From the NCBI GenBank assembly GCA_022605405.1, contig JABYQQ010000008.1, forward strand, positions 1,736,001 through 1,800,000: 64,000 nucleotides of DNA. Direction: 5' to 3'. Each line of letters opens with the position of its first letter. The first letter of the stretch is position 1. This DNA comes from Earliella scabrosa. Lineage: Eukaryota; Basidiomycota; Agaricomycetes; Polyporales; Polyporaceae. The position numbers and the translations under genes are program-made. The notes beneath the pieces are model-generated. The model was not told the DNA's origin and did not search any database. It saw nothing but the letters and a program-made list of their open reading frames with translations. Shown piece after piece: positions 45,008 to 57,353 of the stretch.

Positions 45008-46280
45008 TCAAATGTCTTGCGGGTCGTTCTGGAGGAATGCACGGAGCGTTTTATCCGGGAAGTCCCAGTGTGCCTATGATGGACCATAGTGAGTGTCAGC
45101 TCTCAACTCAACATCATTATAAGCCCGCAAGAGGACGAACAAAATGGTTTGCACCCTTGATGCAGACGAGAGAAACTGTTCTCATGGACCTGCCGAGTCT
45201 CGTCGACTCCTCGATCTCCTCTTGCACTCCGCGCGCAGACCACGGGGTCATCCACACGGACTTGTCACACCAGACCACCCTCGCCTCCACTTCCCTCCAG
45301 CTGCTCACGTCCTGTTCGCCTGGGTAGAACGCGGCCGTTCTGAGTAGCTGGTACATTCCGGTCGCAATGCACATTTTCGACGCGAGAGCGTCGGTACCAT
45401 CGGGCATGCCCAGCGCGTCGGACGTGCTCTCCGCGCGTTCCGCAGGCGACATGTTCGACAGCGTCGAAGGCGAGTCCGGTGAGGCGCGGTAGACAAGGGT
45501 CTCTGCCGCGATGGGAAGACCGTGGTCAAAGTACTTGGTTGCCCATTGGTGGAAGAGCTCGATGCGGTCTTCGGGGGGCACGGTGGCGTCTCCGAGGGGA
45601 TGGTAGGTGTTCGGAGGCGGAGGGTAGCCACATGCACCGTCTAGGCCCGCATCAGTATCTATATGATGATGCCATGGGATGCTATTTGGACGATCAGCGC
45701 ACCGTAGAGCACGACTCGACGGACGTATCTAGTCAAATCGACTTCAGAGGACGGGAACGACGGGGCGTGCGCGAGGAACGCGAGCATCCATAGCGCAGCC
45801 ATGGACCATCCTGCTAATATAATGCCGCCTTCGGTGTCGTTGCCGTGGCCAGATATTGGGGGAAGATTCTCTCGCTTCACGAGATCGACGAGCGTATCGT
45901 AGGTTTCACGGGCGCGGTTGCGCATGAACGCTTCACCTTCTGCCTGAGCATCCCTTGAGCCCGCGGGGGCCGCAGCCCATTGAGCTAGTCTTTCGCGATC
46001 TTCTGGTGAGAACGACGCTGAGCCGGGGTAGTCACGCCTATTCAGCGCGATGACCCGAACGCTGTGTTGTTCGGCCAGGGGGAGCATTTTCTTGAAGTTA
46101 GCTGTGCAACCAATTGAAGATGCGAATAAGGAAGTGCAGTTGTGGTAACGTGCAGGATCTATCCTCACCGCCATTCCATACGAATCCGTGTAAGATGACA
46201 ATGGTCGTGTATGGTGTGTTTGTTATGGGCGCGCCGGAATCAAGCACGATCCCCAACGTCGCCATTGAGGCGGAAGTCAT
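45008..46280 (-). CDS. Alpha/beta-hydrolase (copy 1)
   Basis: Four exons, about 390 residues. Strand beta3 and the oxyanion HG read TTIVILHGFVWNG. The second exon opens FKKMLPLAEQHSVRVIALNRRDYPGS, and the nucleophile elbow is GGIILAGWSMAALW (G-W-S-M-A). The acid is probably in VVWCDKSVW. The catalytic His is in GANHF/AHWDFPDKTLRAFL, split by the last intron. The last exon ends NDPQDI with the stop at 45008. No signal peptide, so an intracellular esterase or lipase-like enzyme is likely. Start candidates are 46280 (MTSAS) and 46265 (MATLG). About 60% alike to copy 2 with the same intron positions; the two are divergently arranged. Natural substrate unknown. Confidence 0.85.
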
Positions 46281-47193
46281 TGCAGTGATAGCACCTACGT
46301 GCACCTAGTTAAAGAAGCGTGAGGCTGTGATTGTTCGGTAACGAGTACTCAGTACTACTCGCTAGTGCTATCACCTCGAAGGTCGACACTACTTACTGAG
46401 TTGCGCCCGGGTTGAAGTTGGTAGTTGGTAGTGTGCCAGGCTATGTTCATTTCACATCAAAGCTGACCGGCGCAGTGTGAGCTATGGCAATCGCGACGCG
46501 TCGGAAGAAAGACAGACCTCGCGGTCAGGCATTAGTAAGGTAACTATAGCGTGGGTGTCGACACTGTCGAGGGAAACTTGAAGGGGAAGAGAAGAGCATC
46601 GAGCGCCGGATGTTTGGAGCGGTGTCCCGGGCCGCACTCCGATGGGGGCGATTAGATTGGATAGACGCCGTGATCTCACTGGCAGAAATTGGTGCTCCTC
46701 GAGGAGCCTGCCACTGGCCCCGAGTCGTCGCTCGCTCTTTCTGTACCTGCTATGACTAGTTTGCATCAGCGATTCACTGTATTGATGGTGAAGAAGCCGT
46801 CAAGTGGTTTGCGAGGACTTAGAAGCTGGCCATGGGAAAGTTTCTCTGAACTTGCTTACCCTGCTTCAAGCTGGCATATCGGTATGCGTTGATCATTCGC
46901 CTGTTCATCTCTTCGAACTGCATGTCAGTAAGTAGTCATCACACACCAATCTTGAAAGCATCCGATTGCTATCTGATTGCTCTGTGAGCGCGAAGACTCT
47001 CAACACATGAACATACGAAATATATACCCAGTCTCAGATGACGCCACCGCGGCATCGATTCCAGGGGTATATTGTTCTGAGTCATCGGACACGGATATTT
47101 GTCGTCCATCTGGAGTGACGACCTACATATAATCTGGTGCAACGGCGCTCACAACTTTCCCCGAACTAGGGAACATCCTGCGCATCGATTGTC
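46281..47193. other. Divergent intergenic region between the two hydrolases
   Basis: About 900 bases from which both hydrolases are transcribed away. Contains TATATA at 47021-47026 towards copy 2. No gene recognised; this is also the axis of an inverted duplication of the hydrolase gene. Confidence 0.45.
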
Positions 47194-48516
47194 GTGGACG
47201 ATCAAATGTCGTCGTTAACGACTTCAACAAGCATGCTGCACCCTCTCCTGGACTCCGGGGCTCCAGCTGGGCGGACGGACTATACGACCTTGGTTATCAT
47301 CCACGGTCTCATGTGGCATTCGCGTGCGTGGCGAGCAACCAGGCTGGCTCTTGTACTGACGATTTACATCGCACAGCTACGTTCCAAAAGCTCCTGCCTC
47401 TCGCCGCACAGCACAACACCCGCATCGTCGCGCTCAATAGGCGCGACTACCCAGGATCGACCCCATACACCCCCGAAGAGCGCGCACTCCTCGCCCGACT
47501 TGCTGCAGCCCCACCTACCGAGGGGGACAAGACGGCCAACGAGGCGCACGGGTTCATGCGCGAGCGCGCGCGGGAGATCTACGACGCGCTCCTCAACCTC
47601 GTCAAACGCGAGGGCATCCCGCCCGTCATACGCACAGGCGACAGCGCAGACGCGCGGGGCGGGATTGTGCTCGCGGGCTGGTCGTTTGGAACGGTCTGGG
47701 CGCTCGCCTTCCTCGCCCACGCACCGTCGTTCAACTCGTCAGACATCGACCTCAGCAAGTACGTCCGCCGGGTGATTCCTTACGGTACGCTCCCCATGTG
47801 TGTATGTGTGCTAGCCCTGTACATTGCGCTGAGCCGCGTTCGCGCTCCGCTCACCAGATGGCCCGTTCGGATACTTCGGATACCCCGCGCCGCCAGCGGT
47901 CTACCACCCCCTGCACGACCCCACGCTCTCGCCCGACGCCCGCGTCCGCCGGTTCCACGAATGGGCGACCGCGTACTACACACACGGCGAGCCCGTCCAC
48001 GCCGACAGGCTCGTGCTCCGCGACAGCCCTGGAGCGTCTGACTCGAGCCTCGCGCGCATGAACGCGGAGGAGCGCACGGCGAACGTGTGCGAGGGCCCGG
48101 GCGCGATCCCGGACGGGAGCGAGACGCTCACTGCGAAGTTGTGTGCTGTGAACGGTATCTACAAGGACCTCAAGGAGAAGGTGTTCTACCTGCCGTCGCA
48201 GACGGGCGAGGACTCGGGCCGCTGGCGCGACGTCGAGTTGCGAGTCGTGTGGTGCGACCGCTCGGTGTGGGCGATGGTGCTCACCTCGCGCGGAGTCGAG
48301 GAGGAGCTCGCGGATGCGGCAAGGACGGGGAGGGAGACGAGGAACATCTCGCTCGCGCGGCTGCGCGGTGCGAACCACTTTGTGAGTGCTGGGCGGGGTG
48401 TGACGCGAGCGCGCATGGCTCTGATCACGCTTGTCTTCTCTAGGCACACTGGGACTACCCGGAGCAGACGCTGCGCGCGTTCTTGGGGAACGACTCGGAG
48501 GTACAAGTGTCATAGA
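47194..48516 (+). CDS. Alpha/beta-hydrolase (copy 2)
   Basis: Four exons: about 47194-47326, 47380-47785, 47858-48381 and from 48443. Motifs match copy 1: TTLVIIHGLMWHS, FQKLLPLAAQHNTRIVALNR, the elbow GGIVLAGWSFGTVWAL (G-W-S-F-G), VVWCDRSVWAM, and GANHF joined to AHWDYPEQTLRAFLGND. The C-terminus VQVS ends at TAG 48514-48516. Its final six bases overlap the end of the amylase copy 2 coding region on the other strand (TCATAG reads Ser-stop one way and Leu-stop the other). GC-rich coding bias is stronger than in copy 1. Cytosolic esterase-like function is inferred; substrate unknown. Confidence 0.86.
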
Positions 48517-50641
48517 GCAGCACGGATCGCGACTGGTAACCACACTGCGAGCGACGACCCAGTGTGCATGGCAAGTGCGCTCCGGGCAGCCAGCTTGGCC
48601 TTGAATAGACCGCTTGAGACTCTGTACCTAGGAGTCCGGTCGGCGTATCAGCAACGATAGACATGTGGGATCAAGGTCGACCACTTACGACTGCCCCGCG
48701 CATTCTCCGCGAGCCGCCTTTCCAGCTACGACGTCACAGTACGTGCCGTCAGGAAGCGAGGTGTTGAATGCCGAAGACCACGTCGCGTCCGCGTTATTGA
48801 TCGCGACGAACCCCAGCTTGCCTGCACATTCCACGCTCAGCCAAAATCGTCGCCAGATGGGAAACCGGAGAGGCGGAGGGTACGTACCTCGCCCGAACGC
48901 GACTCGCTGCGTGCCAGCAGCGACCCAGTGCGTGATCCCGGCATCGCCGACGGTGTTGCGGAACGCGACCATACCGGACACGGCGGGCCACCGGTGCTGG
49001 CAGAGCCACCCCTTCGCGCCGCCGGTGCTCGAGCACACCCCCGCCCCGCTGTTCGGAGGGCCACCGTCCGAGTCGGAACTGGAGAAGCTGTAGCTGGAGA
49101 GGATCGTCGGGGTGCCGTAGGGGTGCGCGAGGGAGAAGATCGTGGCGAGGAGGTAAGCGTTGGATGGGGAAGCGGGGGTGAGCGCGTCTGGTTTCTGTGT
49201 GCGAGTGGGTGAGCGCGGAGCACTAGTGGCTGTGGGATGAATGGGATGCGTACCCTCTCCGAGTCGTGATTCGCGACGAAGACGTTCGCTTGGGAGCCGG
49301 GTACCCAACCTGAGAGATGGTGTCATCCTCTTGGATGGCTGTTAGAAAGCTGCAAGGGGGAGCTTACCGCGCTTGTCGAGCTCCTTTAGATCGGATAGAT
49401 GGCTCGTCCCGGTGAACGCATCGCGAAGGGCGTTCATGTAACGAAACCTGGAACAAAAGTCACCGGACGTTCATCACGAAGTGCTGATAGACATACTCCT
49501 GTACGTCTCCTGTTATGAACAGCGGCGTCAGTGCTCAACTGTGATCTGAAGGACTGCCAGTTATGACGCACCAGTCTTCGTGTACTCGTTTGGGGTGATC
49601 GGCTGGTTCTCTCCGTATACGACCTCCTGCGTGACGTACAGCTTCTTACCTCCCGTCTGGAGACGTGACATGATGTTCGAAATGTCACCAACTGGCATAT
49701 CTGGAATTCATCCATCAGCAGTGTAAGATGACGAGTCCCCTTTCATCGCGTTAGAATGACTTACGCTTCGCGGCGTCCAGCCGGAAACCGTCCACTCCGA
49801 GGTTGATGAGGTCGTTTCCGTACTCTGCAAGGCGCGCACGGACGTGCTCCTTCTCTGTTGCCAGACTATATTCGAGTTGACGGAGGAAGGAGGAAGACAG
49901 CATGTCAGCCTCATCACTCACGAACCACACATACTGCGTACTCACTCTGCAAGACCCGCGAGCTCGCACTGCTGTATCTCGGTTGCGTTGTGCCAGTTGC
50001 TGATCTTGTGTCGGCAGGAATGGAAGTCCGAGGACTTGTAGATCCCGGCGTAGTTGTACTTTGTGAACGAAGACCCCGCGACGCCCGCACCCGAGTCGAA
50101 TCCGGCCATGTGGTTCCATATCGTGTCTGCGCCGCCAATGCACAGATGTAGGCAGACATTGGGCAGTGGAGGGCTCAGGGACGCACCGATGATGACGCCG
50201 ACACCAGCATCGTGGCACGTCTTGACCATGTTCGCGAACTGGTCTCGTCTCCCATGCTTGGACGTGAGCTGATACGAGACGACCTGGTAGTCGGTCCACC
50301 ACGAGTCCCCGGTTAGGTGCTCTTGAGGCGGATTGACTGTCGTATTGGCGAAAACACGTCAGGTCAGCCTCGTCCGTCTCCGAGGTCTGCAGTGTAAGAG
50401 ACGTACCTTGGACAAAGCCATATCCTGCAGGTCCCAGAAAGTCCGAGCACTCCGAGGCTACGCTGTCCCAGTTCCACTGGAACATCTGGACTATTACCGT
50501 CTTGCGGTTGCTCGTGGGAGCTGGGGCGCGTCCACGGTGGATACGCCTCGCGTGGCCGTGAATGGGTGCTTGGCGAGCCTGCGCCAAAGACAAGAGGGGA
50601 GTCGCTAGCGACACGACGGAGAGGAACTTGATCATGGACAT
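48511..50641 (-). CDS. Secreted GH13 alpha-amylase (copy 2)
   Basis: Signal peptide MSMIKFLSVVSLATPLLSLAQA, then [24 protein letters not shown] (region I), [11 protein letters not shown] (region II nucleophile), YVTQEVV (region III Glu) and FVANHDS (region IV Asp). The C-terminal domain [12 protein letters not shown]...[10 protein letters not shown] runs into AGQS; a GTAAGT donor there leads to a last exon encoding VSSGLFKAKLAARSALAMHTG, ending at 48511. If the intron is not spliced the frame stops immediately at 48685, as a less likely alternative. About 70% alike to copy 1 with matching introns, so a local duplicate. Extracellular starch hydrolysis is the expected role. Confidence 0.92.
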
Positions 50642-52149
50642 CGCAGATGTTGATGTTCACCTGGCGGAGATGCGGAAGGAGGTGAGACGTTGGGAGAGGC
50701 TGACTGGAGTCCGAGGCTGCCATTAATGAGATGGGCTCGTTGCTTATTCTTCTGCGGATGCCACGGGACGGGCAGGACAGTTCTCAATCAGTCGGACGGT
50801 GGACGGTCACTAACGCAGGAAAGGTCGCACAACTGCAAACAACTGTGTGCATTATGCAAATGTAGGACTTCACTCGCCGTACGAATTGTGAGTCGAGTGT
50901 CAGTGAGTTCCACGCCTTCGACTTCCCAGCAACGAACTCAACACTTCAAGTTGTGGCACTTCGGCGCGTGCATTGTAATGATCAATATCCCTCCGACTCA
51001 GAATTGTAGATCTGGAAGTGGCCGTTTGCCGGTCGTAGGTCAGTCCTTGGGGCATAAGTACTAAGTGAGTGGGTTTGTACTAGCTCACCTACTCGACCCC
51101 GGCCCCGTCGACCGACATCGGTGGAGGGTCGAGATGTACTTATGTTCAACTTACAGCAGAGTTCGGACGGCTATAAGTCTGTCCCAGTTCATTGTGATCA
51201 TCATATGAGACGTTCTATGGTGAGAGAAGGACGTTGATATGTAGTCAGCGTCACGGCCTCGTCGTCGTCGCTTTCTTGAAGGAGGCTGCGAGCGCCAAGA
51301 CGCTCGTCTACAACTCTACTCTCTACATCCATGCAGCTACTGCAGCGTGCACTCTGCTGGCGTCCTACTGCGTCCTCCCTCAACTACAAGACACGCTCGT
51401 TATGCACCCACGACGTTTTGGGGACCCGGTCGTTCATGAAGACATCGGGAAACTTTGAACTCTCCCGCACGGCGCGCAGGTCTCAAATAAAGGCAGAGAC
51501 ATCGTGTTCTCGGGTCTCCTCGAGTCCACGATGAACAGCGCGGGGCTCTTTTGATTTTCCTCCTGACAACTCGCCCACATGCTACGAGTCCTTCACACCG
51601 CGCGCGACGGGCACGCGAACGCTGGATGGCTGCATATAGAGCGAGGGAGCGATGGAGCAGGGATGTCAACCCATGTGAGTAGCACCTACTCACTCTGTCC
51701 TGGCCTCCTGCACTCAGACTTCGTACGTGCCTCCCGCTCGTAGGGCACCGTTTATCGGCTTTGCCACATTCCACGCGGACGTTACGCGTCGGCGCACGTG
51801 TGGCTTGAGACAATGCTCAAGGTGATACCATTCACAGAACATTGAGTCGAGCAACTTTGGTCATCGTGCACCGTCGACCTACTCCGGATCCCTTCATCTG
51901 AAATCTGTGAGCGCGTGGCTCATGATCAATGTGTTTGTTTTTCAACTTTTTGAATGGCATACCACCATTGCTCCACGTGCATCTGCGAGTGGCAAGCCGT
52001 TGGTGGCGACAATGCGTGGCTTTGTACCCGTTCTCGGCTGTATATATTCGCGTATTCTCCTTCCTTCTCCTGGTGTCTCGCTTCCTGCCATCCTCGCGAC
52101 GCTGGCCGTCGACTCTGCTCCTCGTGGCAGTTTACAATTTGTCTTCATC
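50642..52149. other. Intergenic region and F-box gene promoter
   Basis: About 1.5 kb. TATATATT at 52041-52048 lies about 105 bases before the F-box gene ATG. The coding frame stays open from 51907 to 52149 but this part looks like promoter/5' UTR. Nothing else recognised. Confidence 0.4.
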
Positions 52150-53880
52150 ATGCAGAGTTTATCATCACTCCATCTTCCCATGGACGTTATGCACTTGATC
52201 GCGTGCTGGTCGACTACACACACACTCACTTCATTGTTACTGACGAGCAGACTGGTGAACGAGTTGCTGACGCCCATCCTGTACTCCGTTATAGAGCTCG
52301 ACTCCTGGGACGACATTCTGAAATGTCTAGCGACGCTCGCCCTTCCCGCGGAAGCATGTGTCTACGACCGTGACCTCCCCCTCTTGGCTCGAAGTTTCAT
52401 CATACGCAGGCCCTCCACGCGTCGGCCATTCTACACCTACCACGACTCGCTTCCGCGCAATTTCCTCCGCACAATCACACGCATGCGTAACCTCCGACTG
52501 TTCTCTTCAAACACCGGACTTGGCCTCCACGCACCCGACATCCTATACACGTTTCTCTCAGGAATCTGTCCTCGGATCGCCAGTGTCGAAGTCGGCATGG
52601 GCATGGGTGACTGCGTTATGCCAGACTTCGACGACGTAGAGACACTCAGTCTCAACGCACCAACGTTGCGTACGCTCAAATTGGCAGTCCCCATGAACTC
52701 TACACCCCTGATGTCCCTCGTCAGGAAGTTCCTCTCCACTCATGCGGCATCCCTGCAGTCCCTTTCGTTGGTGCCGGACTTGCAAGTGTCCGTACCGCCT
52801 GAGGACGAATTTACATTCTTCATCGACAGAACACTTCCCCCCAACGCTACTTACCCCGCGTTGGAGGATCTCGAGGCTGGGTGTGCCGCGCTCCTGCATC
52901 CGTCGCTCATACACGCGCGCCACGTCCGCTCGCTCACGCTCACCACTTCCTGGCCGGAACCTTGCTCAGTCCCTCCGGGCTTGTTCCCCGCGCTCGAAGA
53001 GCTGTCCTGTCCCACCGTCATGCTGCCCATCTTCCTCGATCCAGATCCTGACGTGCGCCGGCCCATCAAGTGCGTTCGCCTCGACAACACGAAATGGGAG
53101 GGTCCGTGGCGTAGATCTCTCGTACCAAAATGGGACAAAGTCCTGGCTTCGCTAGAGCTCCTCCAGTACTCTGCTGCGCCCGTGACGACCGTCGGCTTCC
53201 AGGTCAAGCGCATACCCCTCCGAGGCTTCGCAGACGCGCGGCCCCACCTCACGTCGGTCGAGGAGCTCGTCATCATCGTGAAGGAGCCGGTGTCCCAGGA
53301 ATGGCTGTATCGCCTCGCCGCGGACCTCGTCGCACATACGCCCCGCCTGCACACCCTACTCGTCTCGCAGCATCGTCGCGGCCGCGCCGTGGACCCGCAC
53401 GGGCCGGAGGACGGACTCGAACGCGCGACGCATCTTGCACGCAAGGCCCTCCCGGAGTTCGCTTCTCGCTGCCCGGCGCTCGCTAGGGTCGCGTTCTGCA
53501 TGGACGTCGAGCTGCGCAGAGAGTCCACGGGCACATGGTGGGTATGGCGGTGGATGGGCGAAGGCTGCCCTCTGTCTCTCCGGCGCTGGGGGTATGGGCG
53601 GGGCTGGGCTCTGTATGCCGAGGACGAGGACGAGGATGAGGAGGAGCGCGACTCCGAGATTGGCTGGGACGGGATGGACGGCGGTGGGTTCGCGCCGCAT
53701 GATGATGATCCTGATCCGGACGTCGAAGCTGTTGCTGGCGCTGAGGGGCCTCAGCAGGGCGATACGGACGGACAGGACGGCGACTCGGACGTCGAGGATA
53801 CTAGGTTCTTGCCCCCCGATCATCAGATCGAGGATCCCAGCCTAGCTGAGGACGGGAATAGCGATCAAGAAGCAGAGTAG
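52150..53880 (+). CDS. F-box-like/LRR protein
   Basis: Single exon, 576 codons from MQSLSSLHLPMDVMHLIACW. The N-terminal 50 residues (LHLPMDVMHLI...LTSLLLTSRLVNELLTPILYSVIEL) have an F-box-like pattern. Leucine-rich strands follow (ETLSLNAPTLRTLKLAV, LQSLSLVPDLQV, VRSLTLTTSW, VEELVIIVKEP). The last 90 residues are strongly acidic (EDEDEDEEERDSEIGWDG, DPDPDVEAVAGAEG), suggesting a disordered tail. Probable adaptor of an SCF ubiquitin ligase by family analogy; target unknown. The frame is open further upstream to 51907 but a TATA box lies inside that extension, so 52150 is preferred. Confidence 0.75.
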   Translation: MQSLSSLHLPMDVMHLIACWSTTHTLTSLLLTSRLVNELLTPILYSVIELDSWDDILKCLATLALPAEACVYDRDLPLLARSFIIRRPSTRRPFYTYHDSLPRNFLRTITRMRNLRLFSSNTGLGLHAPDILYTFLSGICPRIASVEVGMGMGDCVMPDFDDVETLSLNAPTLRTLKLAVPMNSTPLMSLVRKFLSTHAASLQSLSLVPDLQVSVPPEDEFTFFIDRTLPPNATYPALEDLEAGCAALLHPSLIHARHVRSLTLTTSWPEPCSVPPGLFPALEELSCPTVMLPIFLDPDPDVRRPIKCVRLDNTKWEGPWRRSLVPKWDKVLASLELLQYSAAPVTTVGFQVKRIPLRGFADARPHLTSVEELVIIVKEPVSQEWLYRLAADLVAHTPRLHTLLVSQHRRGRAVDPHGPEDGLERATHLARKALPEFASRCPALARVAFCMDVELRRESTGTWWVWRWMGEGCPLSLRRWGYGRGWALYAEDEDEDEEERDSEIGWDGMDGGGFAPHDDDPDPDVEAVAGAEGPQQGDTDGQDGDSDVEDTRFLPPDHQIEDPSLAEDGNSDQEAE

Positions 53881-54538
53881 GTAACATCATAAATGACGAA
53901 TATTCTGTGGCCTTTTCATCTTGCTTCAACTTCGTATGTCCATTGCTATGTATGTGGGTTTGCCACGGCCGAACGGACATCGCTCGGCTAACCTAGACCC
54001 TCGCCCCGAACGAAGTTACTAACGTGTAGAGTGCCGCGTCAGCGGCCCTGGCGCTCTCCATCCTTCTCTGAAGAGGTGATGGCCGGTGCATGTTGCATGT
54101 CGACCTTACCCCCCTCGCGAGGCCGATACTGGGATTGACCGGGGTTAAAGACTCGAAGCGACACGATGATTGGCTGCCGCCGATGCCTGATCCCCGGTCT
54201 CCCCCGGTATCTCGGACTATGTACGTGCTACTCGTCCTGGTGTGGACACTCGGTACTCACAACATGTCGCACAGTCAATCACCGGTCCTCGGTACACTGT
54301 CGCTCTTGCGTATCTCTATGGAGGTGCCATCGCTCGTCATCGGACTGGCCGACAGTCGAGGTCAGAACCGCGCACAACTACCTGCTTTCTCCTAGCGCCT
54401 CCGATACCCGATGGGTATAGTGGTTCTAGGACGAGGCTCGCCGGCAACCTCACAGAACAAATTCACTTTACGTCGGCATAGTGACACCATAGCGCCCCGT
54501 AGCGGGAGCTCGGGTCCGGCATCCCTACACACTGGGAC
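53881..54538. other. Intergenic spacer before P450 copy 8
   Basis: About 660 bases; no gene or repeat recognised. Confidence 0.4.
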
Positions 54539-54545
54539 TATAAAA
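54539..54545 (+). promoter_or_regulatory. TATA box of P450 copy 8
   Basis: TATAAAA about 55-60 bases upstream of the ATG at 54600; good match and spacing. Confidence 0.55.
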
Positions 54546-54599
54546 TCTCTTGGTGGAAGACGGGATGGGCAACACCACTTCCTACCACGTCACTCATTC

Positions 54600-56934
54600 A
54601 TGGACTCTGTATCGTTCGTCCCTATCGTCGTCTCGCTCTTCGGGGCGTACATAGCATGGCGCCTCCTGCGCAACTTTATCGTTCGTTCTCCACTGGACAA
54701 CATCCCTGGTCCACCATCGAGATCCATCTTCACAGGTGCGTCGAGTGAACGCTATTCCAGAGCCGGTCTGCCTGCTAACAAATCGCTCGCGCAGGGAACC
54801 TCATGCAGCTCTTCGCGCACGACTCTTGGGACTTCACCAAGGACCTGATCGACACGTATGGACCCGTGTCCAAAGTACACTCTTTTTTTTCGGGGTAGGT
54901 CGAGCCATTGGCTGCACGCTCCCGATCACGTTGACGGACTGCGATGGCAGACGAAGATGCTACATGTCTACGACCCCAAGGCACTGCACGCGATCGTTGT
55001 CAAAGATCAAGACGTATATGTTCGGGATGATGAGGGTCTGAGGTACGCATACATCAGCCATCGTCTACTCCCGTCGCACTAACGACGTATCAGGGCCGTT
55101 GAACTCCTGCTCGGTCCCGGCCTGCTGTCTACGGCTGGCGCGACGCACAAGAGGCAGAGGAAGACGCTGAACCCTGTCTTCGCAGCCGCTCACATGCGCG
55201 CCATCACCCCTCTGTTCTACGACGTGACCTCGAACGTATGTCACCACTGTTTGCCTGTCGCCAGTGTGAGTTGTTGATCCACATTTCTTCCAGCTCCGTC
55301 AGGCTATAGAGGCTCGTATCCGCGAAGGCGCGGAGGCAATCGACATGATCCACTGGATGGGAAGAACCGCCCTAGAACTCATCGGGCAAGGCGCACTCGG
55401 ACACTCGTTTGACTCGCTCATCGAGGACTCCAATGACGAGTACACGGAAGCGGTCAAGGCGTTCATGTGAGGCGTTAGCGCATCCGAATCATGTTGCTTT
55501 ATGCTGACATTGCCCCATGTAATAGACCCTCGACGATCGAGCTCGAGCACATGCGGGTCGTGCTGCCGTTTGTGGACTACATGGGCCCAAAGTGGTTTCG
55601 CAGAAAGCTGCTCAACATCGTGCCGTACAAGAAGTTGCAGCGGATGAAGAACATCGTGGACATCATGTACGAGCGGTCGACGGAGATCTACCGCGCGAAG
55701 AAGGCGGCGATCGAACGCGGGGACGAGACGGCTGTGCATCAGGTTGGGGAAGGGAAGGACGTTATGAGCATTCTACGTGCGTATCTCCCCTCTGGTCACT
55801 TGAGTGCCTACGGCTAATCACGTCTTCTAGTCAATGCGAATAAGATGGCTTCCGAGGGAGACAAGCTGACCGACGAAGAGATCCTGGCGCAGATGTCGTA
55901 CGTCTCAGAATCCTGTCATCCGGATGCGATGACAGTACTCATGACGATTCGCAGGACTTTCATACTGGCCGGAGTGGACACCACCTCCAATGCCATGGCG
56001 CGCATTCTACATCTGCTGTCGTTGCATCCCGAGGTGCAAGGCAAGCTTCGGAAGGAGATCATCGACGCTCGGGAGCAATATGGCAACGACATCCCCTATG
56101 ACGAGCTCTCTCAACTTCCGTACTTGGATGCCGTCTGCCGCGAGACACTCCGGCTGTAAGTCTGCCCATGTATAGGCCGGAATGCCACTGCTGACCTGTT
56201 TGCACAGTCACACGCCCGTGAACCTCAGTGTTAGATGGTAGGCGAACGTGGTTCCAGCATTTGCATACCCTGATCCTCAATTGCTCTCCTGCCAGCGCTA
56301 CCCGGGACATTGTCCTCCCTCTCTGGGAGCCCATCCGCGGTGTGGACGGCAAGATCATGAACGAGGTGCTCGTCCCTGCCGGGACGATGACCCTCATTAA
56401 CCTCGGCGCCTGCAACACCAACAAAGTGCTTTGGGGAGAGGACGCCCTGGAATGGAAACCTGAGCGTTGGCTCAGCCCGCTCCCTCGGGCCGTTGACGAC
56501 GCCCCAATCCCGGGTATCTACTCGAAGTTGTGAGTTACTGTTTCGCCGTTCCTGTGGTGACATATCGGTTGTTGACGCGACTATATTAACAAGAATGACA
56601 TTCCTCGGGGGCGGTCGCTCGTGCATGTACGTCCCTGCTCTCACTCTATGCGTTCGTTCTCCGTCGTAAATCTCCGCGCACGCAGTGGATTCAAATTCTC
56701 GCAAATTGAGATGAGTGAGTCCATCCCATCCCGTGTTCCTCTCCAACAGCTAAATCGCGCCCCGGATGCCCTCGTCTGTCAGAGGTCGTCATCTCGGTCC
56801 TTGTTGCGACGTTTAGGTTCGAGCTCTCCGACAGGCCGTTCGTGTGGAACTTTGCGGGGGTGACGTACCCTGCTAAAGACAAGCATAGTAGCAAGCCTGA
56901 GATGTATCTGAGGGTCACATTGGTGTCTGAGTGA
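54600..56934 (+). CDS. Cytochrome P450 monooxygenase (copy 8)
   Basis: Complete P450 with about 12 exons at the same positions as the rest of the array but more divergent. Anchor MDSVSFVPIVVSLFGAYIAW, hinge LDNIPGPPSRS, HKRQRKTLNPVFA, LGHSFDSLIEDS, I-helix AGVDTTSN (Val for Met), ETLR, then HTPVNLSVR in a separate small exon after ETLRL. ARDIVLPLWEPIRGVDGKI matches the loop before PERW, and the haem loop is FLGGGRSCIG, followed by FKFSQIEM. The C-terminus is KPEMYLRVTLVSE, differing from the KVKAL type. All frames are open. It sits 12 kb away from copy 7 beyond the amylase block, and is probably an older duplicate. Substrate unknown. Confidence 0.93.
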
Positions 56935-57353
56935 TGCTCGTCCGTTCCATGTCTTGTCGTGTTGTAGTTAACCACCGTGGACATACATTCCTGATTGTCC
57001 ATTGGTACTCCTTTCAGTCTGACCACAGGAGGTAATGTTATTCGAAATGTAGTTTCTGCCACTCATTTCCTCTATCCCGCCTGTGAGACCCTATGGACTG
57101 TGGTTCGCTCTAGTGCTGGTGAGGGTGCACATTGGACGAAGACATAAGAGGAGTCGTTGGTTCGTCGCAACCACACGCAAAAGGCTCATGAGTTATTATA
57201 TCGAGTCTAACCGTCGCCATGGGTATCCTCTACGCCCGATCTATTGGATCACATTCCTGCTCCTCCGGTGGCCAGTTAACGTCTTAATATCAGTCCCAAG
57301 ATTGTGAGATGCTTGGTTCGACGCGCACCTTCCGTCAACGTCGGCCCCGGGCG
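56935..57353. other. Convergent intergenic spacer
   Basis: About 420 bases between the stop codons of P450 copy 8 and the SET gene; no gene seen. Confidence 0.4.
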
